Below are positions 1-5,050 of a stretch of 6,955 bases of DNA, in pieces. Position numbers and translations under genes: made by a program. The stretch is from assembly GCA_002348345.1 (NCBI GenBank), contig DEAY01000268.1, positions 1 to 6,955 of the forward strand, in the 5' to 3' direction. Positions within the stretch are counted from its first letter, which is position 1. The number at the start of each line of letters is the position of its first letter. The DNA is from Verrucomicrobia bacterium UBA2970. Its GTDB lineage: Bacteria > Verrucomicrobiota > Verrucomicrobiia > Limisphaerales > AAA164-E04. The notes below the pieces were generated by a model. That model had not been told where the DNA came from. It made no database searches and saw only the letters and a list, made by a program, of their open reading frames with translations.

Positions 1-885
1 TGTGCGGCCTTCGCTTTGCAGGCGGGGGGGATCGTCTCCGAGATTCAGATCCTGGATGCCAACCAGGCGATGGCGGAAGGCGAGGCGCTGGATTTGTTAC
101 ATGGGAGTGCGTTTACGGGAGACCAACGTATCTATGTCGGTGACTATCAACGAGCGGCCGACAGCGACCTGTTCCTGATTACGGCTGGGCTGCGGCGGAA
201 ACCCGATGAATCACGGTTGGATTTGATCAATCGAAATGTTGCTTTGTTCCTGCAGATTCTCGAAAGCATGCGTTCGGCGGGCTATTCGAAGTCGGCCCAG
301 GTGTTTGTCGTTTCAAACCCGGTCGATATCCTGACCCATCTCGCAGTTGAGAAGCTCGACCTTCCATGGCAGCAGGTCTACGGTCTCGGGACGATGCTGG
401 ACACGGCTCGCTTTTGTTCCCTGATTGCTGAGGCTTTGACATTGGCCCCGACCCAAGTGCGGGCATTGATTCTGGGGGAGCATGGGGACTCGATGTTGCC
501 GGTGTGGTCCTCCGCCACCGTCAACGGGTTTCCTCTGGCGGGAATCGAAGGCTGCACACCGGGGTTCCAGAACACGATTTTTCAGCGAACTCGGGGGAGC
601 GGGGCCGAGGTGATCCAGCGAAAGGGAGGGGCTGGATGGGCGGTTGGGGTGGCGATCCGCGATGTGATCCACGCGGTGGCGCTTGACCAAAAACAACTCT
701 TGCCCGTGTCGTCCTTGGTTCAGGGCGCCTACGGGATCCGAGAGATCTGCCTGAGTGTTCCCAGTGTGGTCGGTCGGTCGGGGATTGAGAAGCATGTCGA
801 AATCAAGCTTTGGCCCAAGGAGCAGACGTCATTGCAGAACTCCGGTCGGGCCTTGAAAGCGACGTTGGCCAACGTGCAGCGATAA
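1..885 (+). CDS. NAD-dependent lactate/malate dehydrogenase, 5'-truncated by window edge
   Basis: This cytoplasmic enzyme would interconvert a 2-hydroxy acid and a 2-keto acid using NAD(H). The frame is open from base 1, so the start and most of the Gly-rich nucleotide loop lie upstream; 294 residues are visible of a family usually about 310-330 long. Counting the first visible codon as 1, Asp19 ends the second beta strand (ILDAN), as expected for NAD rather than NADP. Other family residues are Asn106 (SNPVD), Asp134/Arg137 (LDTARF), catalytic His161 (GEHGDS) and Arg72 in the mobile loop. The overall sequence resembles L-lactate dehydrogenases (HGDSMLPVWS, YGIREICLSVP). However, the residue equivalent to LDH Gln102 is Arg66 (LRRKP), the residue that confers malate/oxaloacetate specificity, and the Thr246 equivalent is Ser238. 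Malate dehydrogenase is therefore the likelier activity, although automated annotation may say lactate dehydrogenase. The next gene follows after 26 bases in the same direction. Confidence 0.93.
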   Translation, partial: CAAFALQAGGIVSEIQILDANQAMAEGEALDLLHGSAFTGDQRIYVGDYQRAADSDLFLITAGLRRKPDESRLDLINRNVALFLQILESMRSAGYSKSAQVFVVSNPVDILTHLAVEKLDLPWQQVYGLGTMLDTARFCSLIAEALTLAPTQVRALILGEHGDSMLPVWSSATVNGFPLAGIEGCTPGFQNTIFQRTRGSGAEVIQRKGGAGWAVGVAIRDVIHAVALDQKQLLPVSSLVQGAYGIREICLSVPSVVGRSGIEKHVEIKLWPKEQTSLQNSGRALKATLANVQR

Positions 886-911
886 CCCTAAACTCCTGGC
901 TCTGTGGCGGA

Positions 912-2192
912 ATGAAGACGCTCGATCGAAAACTTGCGGCGCTGAAGTCCGATCCGAACTCCAAGGCGTTTGTCATTGCCGACGCGAAAGACGCCGATAT
1001 GGCCTTTGGTGTCCGTGCGCCCGGACCTCGGCATTACTTGTCGAGTGTTGGAGAACGAGTCGCTCGGTTTTCCCCTGAGATTTGGACTCGTGATGAATTC
1101 AACTATCGTAATCTTCCCGAGTTCCTCGACATTATCAGGGAGATTGTTGGCCAAGGACTGGTGGACATCATGCTGATGTCGGCCTATGTGAACGAGCAAT
1201 TGGCCATCAAGGAGGGACTCTTCGCTCACCATGCCGTGACGCCAGCCGCCCGGGCAAATGATGCGACCGATATCTGGGCAATTCGGCATGGTTGTTATAG
1301 CCAGGAACCGTCCCAACCGTTTCGAAGTGCCAGCATCGATCACATCCAATGCGGTCAAGCGGCTTGTGATCCCTCGCAGGAACCGGTACCAGGTGCCGAT
1401 CTGGGCCTTTACTCCATGACCTTTGTCAACGAGTTGGAGCATGACAAGCGAAGCCTCGAAGCCTTCGCGACGTTTCGCCAAGAATCGGAACGCAAGCGAT
1501 TCCGCTACTTTCTGGAGGTCTTTGACCCGAATGTGGAAACCGGGATTCCTCCTGAAAAACTGGGGGAGTTTATCAACGACAATATCATTCGAAGCCTTGC
1601 TGGTGTGACGGACGCAGGACGCCCCCTCTTTTTGAAGATTGCCTATCACGGGCCTCAAGCGATGGAGGAACTGGCCCAGTACGATCCCAATGTGATCGTG
1701 GGCATTCTGGGGGGGAGTGCGGGCACGACCTATGACGCGTTTCGGCTGATTCACGACGCTCAAAAATACGGGGCCCGAGTGGCTTTGTTTGGTCGTAAAA
1801 TCAACAATGCCGAGCATCAACTGGCCTTCATTGAGATGCTGAGGCTCATCACCGACGGTCGCTTGGATCCGCTCGAGGCGGTGCATGCCTATCATGGCGT
1901 TCTCCAGGAGAAAAAAATTCCGGCCAATCGAAGCCTTGAGGAAGACACCCAACTGACGGACCAGGTCATGAGTTATGATGGGGGCGCGCCCCGCCGAGGA
2001 AGACCGATTGCGTCGGTGCCGATCCCTCAAGGGAGGGGGGCTGCCCCCCCCAAGGAATCCAGTCACCCTACTAGTGAGACTCGCGAGCAATCCTGGCCCG
2101 TGACGGAGGAGGGGAAGCCCGATTTTTCCCGGATGACGGCCGAGCACCGGCGTGACTACGATCGCCAGCGTTTAAAACGGACGTTCGGCTGA
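912..2192 (+). CDS. Uncharacterised class I aldolase-like TIM-barrel protein with basic C-terminal tail
   Basis: The gene encodes 426 residues from ATG 912. An in-frame start at 810 would overlap the dehydrogenase by 76 bases, and its extra residues look like overprinting, so 912 is preferred; GGCGGA lies directly against the ATG and no well-spaced Shine-Dalgarno is seen. Residues 15-310 read as alternating strands and helices. Likely strands include AFVIADAK (19-26), VDIMLMSA (84-91), RYFLEVFD (198-205), PLFLKIAY (238-245) and VIVGILGGS (261-269). The GGS loop followed by ARVALFGRKI (288-297) resembles the phosphate-binding end of DeoC/FbaB/LacD-type aldolases, where a Lys on strand 6 forms the Schiff base; Lys242 is the candidate. 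No substrate can be named. Residues 358-426 are a Pro/Arg-rich linker and a short charged segment (GKPDFSRMT to the terminal RLKRTFG). It may be cotranscribed with the upstream dehydrogenase, suggesting central carbon metabolism. It could instead be a non-catalytic barrel. Confidence 0.8.
   Translation: MKTLDRKLAALKSDPNSKAFVIADAKDADMAFGVRAPGPRHYLSSVGERVARFSPEIWTRDEFNYRNLPEFLDIIREIVGQGLVDIMLMSAYVNEQLAIKEGLFAHHAVTPAARANDATDIWAIRHGCYSQEPSQPFRSASIDHIQCGQAACDPSQEPVPGADLGLYSMTFVNELEHDKRSLEAFATFRQESERKRFRYFLEVFDPNVETGIPPEKLGEFINDNIIRSLAGVTDAGRPLFLKIAYHGPQAMEELAQYDPNVIVGILGGSAGTTYDAFRLIHDAQKYGARVALFGRKINNAEHQLAFIEMLRLITDGRLDPLEAVHAYHGVLQEKKIPANRSLEEDTQLTDQVMSYDGGAPRRGRPIASVPIPQGRGAAPPKESSHPTSETREQSWPVTEEGKPDFSRMTAEHRRDYDRQRLKRTFG
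2035..2051. repeat. G6/C8 inverted repeat inside the aldolase-like gene
   Basis: Six G (2035-2040), a three-base CTG spacer and eight C (2044-2051) form a near-perfect hairpin within the coding sequence. It encodes part of the low-complexity linker (GRGAAPPK). The reading frame passes through intact, since the downstream GKPDFSRM segment looks like a genuine protein end. Such tracts are prone to length change and sequencing error. Confidence 0.6.
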
Positions 2193-2232
2193 CTGGACCC
2201 GGTCCACCCCTTGAGTCCGGTGGGTTTACCAG
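2193..2232. terminator. Possible bidirectional terminator or structured spacer between convergent genes
   Basis: The spacer between two convergent genes contains overlapping inverted repeats directly after the plus-strand stop. TGGACC (2194-2199) and GGTCCA (2201-2206) form a perfect palindrome around one base. CCACC (2204-2208) pairs with GGTGG (2219-2223), followed by GTTT. CTGG/CCAG at 2193 and 2229 could close the structure. There is no clean run of T, so a strong intrinsic terminator is not shown. The position, 2 bases after a stop codon, is the best argument. Confidence 0.3.
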
Positions 2233-2300
2233 GCTCGGGCAACGGAGAAAGGGGTATCTGAGAGCCCCCCTTTTGCACGGGGTGGAATGTGATTGGCTCC

Positions 2301-3308
2301 CTACGCCTGCTTGTCCTTGTCGAACTGTTCGTCGAAGACAATGTTGGAGGGAGGGAAATCGATTCGCTTGCAGTAGGCGGCCGATTCGGCAGCGCCGTGC
2401 TCTCGGTCCATCCCGCCGTCTTCCCATTCGACCGAAAGCGGACCCTTATACCCGATATCGTTGAGGGCTCGGATGATCAATTCGAAGTTGATCTTGCCTC
2501 TCCCCACCGATTTGAAATCCCAGTATCGGTTGGGTTGATGGAAATCGGTATGGCCTCCAAAGACGCCGGCGTCGCAGGGATGATCATGCCAAAAAACATC
2601 CTTCATGTGGACGTGGTTAATCCGGTCGGCAAACTCGTAAATGAATTTCACGTAATCGACCCCCTGGTAACCGAAGTGACTGGGGTCGTAGTTGAAGCCA
2701 AAGGCGGGATGATGCCCGATCGCCTCTAGGGCCCGCTTGGCGGAGGCAATGTCGAAAGCAATTTCGGTCGGGTGAACCTCGAGACCGAATTTGATGCCGT
2801 TTTCTTGGAATGTATCCATGATGGGGCCCCAGCGGTTGGCGAAATCCTCGAAACCTTTGTCGATCTGCCCGGGGGTGTTTGGAGGAAAGCTGTAAACGAG
2901 GTGCCAGATGGAGCTTCCCGTAAAACCATTGACGACGTTCACTCCAAACTCCTTGGCTGCGACGGCCGTCTTCTTCACCTCTTCGGCGGCTCGTTGACGG
3001 ACGCCTTCCGGATCGCCGTCCCCGTAGATGGATTCGGGAAGGATCTGCTTGTGTCGCTCGTCAATGTTGTCGCAGACCGCTTGACCGACGAGATGCGTCG
3101 AAATGGAAAAATACTTCATGCCGTTGCTCTCGAGTAACTGGCGCTTGGCGGCGCAGTAGTCAGCATCGGCTTTGTCGACTTCGAAGTGATCTCCCCAGCA
3201 CGCCAATTCTAGTCCATCATAGCCGAATTCCTTAGCCTTCTGGACCATGGTTTCACAGGGCAGATCGGCCCACTGGCCGGTAAAGAGAGTGACTGGACGC
3301 GATGACAT
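2301..3308 (-). CDS. Sugar phosphate isomerase/epimerase (xylose isomerase-like TIM barrel)
   Basis: The gene encodes 335 residues of the xylose isomerase-like/AP endonuclease 2 TIM-barrel superfamily, metal-dependent enzymes that isomerise or epimerise sugars, inositols or their phosphates in the cytoplasm. The expected metal-ligand set is visible at the strand ends: Glu177 (FGLEVHP), Asp208 with His211 (NYDPSHFG), His232/His234 (NHVHMKD) and Glu294 (SVEWED). The N-terminal strand TLFTGQWADL (7-16) and the GYDGLELACWGDHF segment (29-42) are typical of the family. The start at 3308 (MSSRPV) was chosen over an in-frame ATG at 3380, because the extra 24 residues are not family-like and come from the GC-rich spacer. 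No good Shine-Dalgarno is seen. The gene stands alone, convergent with the aldolase-like gene and divergent from nrdR. The substrate cannot be assigned; such paralogues are often numerous in Verrucomicrobia and Planctomycetes. Confidence 0.9.
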   Translation of the reverse strand: MSSRPVTLFTGQWADLPCETMVQKAKEFGYDGLELACWGDHFEVDKADADYCAAKRQLLESNGMKYFSISTHLVGQAVCDNIDERHKQILPESIYGDGDPEGVRQRAAEEVKKTAVAAKEFGVNVVNGFTGSSIWHLVYSFPPNTPGQIDKGFEDFANRWGPIMDTFQENGIKFGLEVHPTEIAFDIASAKRALEAIGHHPAFGFNYDPSHFGYQGVDYVKFIYEFADRINHVHMKDVFWHDHPCDAGVFGGHTDFHQPNRYWDFKSVGRGKINFELIIRALNDIGYKGPLSVEWEDGGMDREHGAAESAAYCKRIDFPPSNIVFDEQFDKDKQA

Positions 3309-3524
3309 AAGCGTTGAAATAAGGATTTTACTGGTGCATTTGCCCCCAAGAAGTGACCTCGGGGACCCGGCGGGGTTCATGACCCCTGGGCGGGGGGCTC
3401 CCTCTCAAAGCGAGCCATCCCGGAGGGCCAATACATAGCTTTGACTCCAGGGCGACGCAAGATGAAAGTCAGCGGTGATTCTCGGTCATTATGCCAGGCG
3501 CGAAGGTGAACCTCGTCTGGGGCT

Positions 3525-3541
3525 TCCGATCGCTTATCGGA
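3525..3541. promoter_or_regulatory. Short inverted repeat upstream of the nrdR promoter
   Basis: TCCGAT (3525-3530) and ATCGGA (3536-3541) form a perfect 6-bp inverted repeat around a 5-base spacer (CGCTT). It lies 26 bases before the putative -35 element. It could be an operator or a small hairpin. Its sequence does not look like the AT-rich NrdR box, so a regulator cannot be named. Confidence 0.3.
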
Positions 3542-3567
3542 GACGGGTTAGGATGGTCGTTGGTCGC

Positions 3568-3597
3568 TTGACACCATAAGATTTGGAGTGCTAGAAA
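3568..3597 (+). promoter_or_regulatory. Putative sigma-70 promoter for the nrdR cluster
   Basis: A perfect -35 hexamer TTGACA (3568-3573) is followed by 18 bases and TAGAAA (3592-3597), which matches 4 of 6 positions of TATAAT. Transcription would begin near 3604, giving a leader of about 27 bases before the ATG at 3631. The leader has only an AGGA far from the start (3608-3611, 19 bases before ATG), so nrdR translation does not rely on a standard Shine-Dalgarno. Confidence 0.5.
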
Positions 3598-3630
3598 CAT
3601 GCGGACCAGGATAACGATCAAACGACAATT

Positions 3631-4080
3631 ATGCGCTGTCCCAAGTGCGCCGGTCCCGACGATAAAGTGATCGATTCGAGAGCATCCCGAGAGGCGACGA
3701 CGATTCGTCGGCGTCGGGAATGCCTGTCTTGTGGCCATCGGTTCACCACTTATGAAGAAATCGAGCACGATGCGTTGATGGTGGTGAAACGAGATGGGAA
3801 CCGGGAGCAGTTTTGTAAGGAGAAGTTGTTGAATGGGGTTCGGATCGCGTGTCAAAAGCGTCCGGTTGATGCGAAGGCGACGGAGGACGCCGTCGAACAC
3901 ATCGTTAGCCAGATCACGGATGGCTACGAGAGGGAGATTCCGAGCCTTCAAATTGGCGAGTTCGTGATGGATGCGCTTCGGGGGTTGGACGATGTAGCCT
4001 ACGTCCGGTTCGCCAGTGTCTACCGCCGATTCGCAGAAGCGACGGAGTTTGTGGAAGAGGTTCAGAAGCTGGAGAAATAG
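3631..4080 (+). CDS. nrdR: Transcriptional repressor NrdR
   Basis: NrdR represses ribonucleotide reductase genes according to ATP/dATP levels, by binding NrdR boxes in their promoters. The 149-residue length is typical. The N-terminal zinc ribbon is complete, with Cys3, Cys6, Cys31 and Cys34 (MRCPKC ... CLSCGHRF) and the KVIDSR stretch that follows the first Cys pair. The remainder, from about residue 48, is the ATP-cone: it begins VVKRDGNREQF, continues through EKLLNGVRIAC and ends YVRFASVYRRF, all close to family consensus. The ATG at 3631 fits the invariant MRCP start. It heads a tight cluster with an unrecognised gene 2 bases downstream and hinT after that. No ribonucleotide reductase gene is in the window, so its target is elsewhere. 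Confidence 0.97.
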   Translation: MRCPKCAGPDDKVIDSRASREATTIRRRRECLSCGHRFTTYEEIEHDALMVVKRDGNREQFCKEKLLNGVRIACQKRPVDAKATEDAVEHIVSQITDGYEREIPSLQIGEFVMDALRGLDDVAYVRFASVYRRFAEATEFVEEVQKLEK

Positions 4081-4082
4081 TC

Positions 4083-4634
4083 ATGATTCGGTTACACCCT
4101 GATTGCCTAATCATAAAAATGGCTAGTGGCGAGCAGTTCCCTTGCCCCGCTGAATTGGTGACGGTCGAGCTGATCGGCGAGGCGGCCTCGTGGATGAGTG
4201 AGGAGGTCCTCGAGAATGTTGCGGCGGCGGTATTGCATTTTTTCAAAGAGGAACAAGGACGGGACGTCGTCTCCGTGGCTGAGTTCTCCGAAGTGTTGGA
4301 GGAGGTGCTTCAAGGCTTCGGCTATTCCGTGGGTTCGGCCAAGAAGTCGGAGCGGATGGTGCGGAATGCCGACATCAGTGAGATGATTCCCGAGTCTGAA
4401 GGCGAGCTGGAGTTGGCCATGTATCAACGTCTCCGAACGGAGATGGAGCGGCTCCTGAAGAATCCCCCTGATGAACTTCGATTTAGTGGATTAAGGGGTT
4501 ATGTCAAACGAGTGCTTCATGCCCAGCGTTGGAGCCGGAAGTGCCAGGCCCTGAGTGACCAAATTGTCGCCTTTCTTCGGGAATGCCTCGATGCCCACGC
4601 CGTCTCCAACTGTTCGCTCGTGGTCAAAAGCTAG
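4083..4634 (+). CDS. Unrecognised protein, possible degenerate ATP-cone, in the nrdR cluster
   Basis: This 183-residue protein is not one I recognise. The ATG at 4083 is 2 bases after the nrdR stop, with GGAG (4071-4074) spaced 8 bases before it inside the nrdR end, so translation is probably coupled. Residues 8-83 resemble an ATP-cone in pattern: a beta hairpin CLIIKMASGEQF (8-19) matching the VVKRDGNREQF opening of NrdR, then three helical stretches, then VSVAEFSEVLEEVLQGFGY (63-81), matching the usual 'vs..eI...V...L...GY' ending. The Arg-Asp of KRDG and the following Lys are not conserved, so nucleotide binding is doubtful. Residues 103-170 are acidic then basic and predicted helical (ELELAMYQRLRTEMERLL; RGYVKRVLHAQRW). 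No signal peptide or membrane segment is seen. It could modulate NrdR or sense a nucleotide, but that is inference from domain pattern and position. Confidence 0.85.
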   Translation: MIRLHPDCLIIKMASGEQFPCPAELVTVELIGEAASWMSEEVLENVAAAVLHFFKEEQGRDVVSVAEFSEVLEEVLQGFGYSVGSAKKSERMVRNADISEMIPESEGELELAMYQRLRTEMERLLKNPPDELRFSGLRGYVKRVLHAQRWSRKCQALSDQIVAFLRECLDAHAVSNCSLVVKS

Positions 4635-4648
4635 TCTGTGGGAAGGAT

Positions 4649-4993
4649 ATGGGTGAGACGCTTTTTGAAAAAATAATCGACCGCGAGATTCCGGCCGACA
4701 TCGTCTATGAGGACGAGTTGGTCCTCGCTTTTCGGGACATCAATCCTCAAGCACCGGTGCACGTCCTGGTCATCCCCAAGAAGCCGATTCCTCGAATCGG
4801 GGAGGCGGCGGATGAAGACCAGTCGCTCTTGGGACATTTGCTTCTGAAGGCAAGGGCGGTAGCGGCCGAGTTGAATCTTTCGGAGGGAGGATTTCGTCTC
4901 GTTATCAACAACGGTCGTGATGGCGGCGAATCCGTGCCGCATTTACATTGCCACGTCCTCGGAGGACGCGCCTTGAATTGGCCGCCTGGATAA
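4649..4993 (+). CDS. hinT: HIT-family nucleotide hydrolase, HinT type
   Basis: HinT-type HIT proteins are small cytoplasmic purine nucleoside phosphoramidases that hydrolyse aminoacyl-AMP and related AMP-linked compounds. The 114-residue protein covers the whole fold: LFEKIIDREIPADIVYED (5-22), AFRDINPQAPVHVLVIPK (27-44) and RLVINNGRDGGESVPH (83-98) closely follow E. coli HinT. The histidine triad is His98, His100 and His102 (HLHCHVLGG); His100 is the expected nucleophile. The start at 4649 fits the family N-terminus and has the purine-rich GGAAGGA just upstream. An in-frame ATG at 4583 would overlap the previous gene by 52 bases and adds non-family residues, so it is rejected. The gene lies 14 bases after its neighbour and probably ends the nrdR transcript. 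The C-terminus is slightly shorter than in E. coli HinT, whose tail affects substrate preference. Confidence 0.95.
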   Translation: MGETLFEKIIDREIPADIVYEDELVLAFRDINPQAPVHVLVIPKKPIPRIGEAADEDQSLLGHLLLKARAVAAELNLSEGGFRLVINNGRDGGESVPHLHCHVLGGRALNWPPG

Positions 4994-5050
4994 GCCCGCT
5001 TTTCCCGGGTGCGGTTCGGAGCCCGTTTGGTGGATCCTGAATCTTTGTCA

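Larger units (their letters stand above)
3309..3630. other. Divergent intergenic region between isomerase gene and nrdR
   Basis: These 322 bases contain no credible gene. The left third (about 3360-3420) is very GC-rich and lies upstream of the isomerase on the minus strand; I could not pick a convincing promoter for that gene. The right half is less GC-rich and holds a 6-bp hairpin at 3525-3541 and a sigma-70-like promoter at 3568-3597 pointing to nrdR. Open frames crossing the region on the minus strand are antisense to nrdR and show no family resemblance. I did not find a convincing pair of NrdR boxes by eye. Confidence 0.6.

Noticed and set aside
810..911. Upstream in-frame start that would extend the aldolase-like protein by 34 residues
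   Set aside because: It overlaps the conserved C-terminal helix of the dehydrogenase, and the extra residues look like overprinting; ATG 912 gives a normal 26-base gap.
888..2147. Long minus-strand open frame of 419 codons opposite the aldolase-like gene
   Set aside because: Its translation has no family resemblance and is rich in Arg, His and Gly as expected of an antisense frame in GC-rich coding DNA; the plus-strand protein shows a coherent TIM-barrel pattern.
2289..2729. Plus-strand open frame of 146 codons inside the isomerase gene
   Set aside because: It lies opposite the conserved C-terminal half of the isomerase, including metal ligands; a shadow frame.
3309..3380. 24-residue N-terminal extension of the sugar isomerase from ATG 3380
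   Set aside because: The family fold begins at the TLFTGQ strand just after MSSRPV; the extension is encoded by GC-rich spacer and is not family-like.
2262..3400. Nine-base inverted match (GAGCCCCCC at 2262-2270, GGGGGGCTC at 3392-3400) flanking the isomerase gene
   Set aside because: Short, low complexity and not extended beyond nine bases; no transposase or target duplication. Most likely chance in GC-rich spacers.
3469..3951. Minus-strand open frame of 160 codons overlapping nrdR
   Set aside because: Antisense to the strongly recognised NrdR gene, with no recognisable domain.
4994..5050. Candidate terminator between hinT and the convergent Calx-beta gene
   Set aside because: Only 4-bp CCCG/CGGG pairings can be drawn and no clear T run follows in either direction; not enough to call a terminator.
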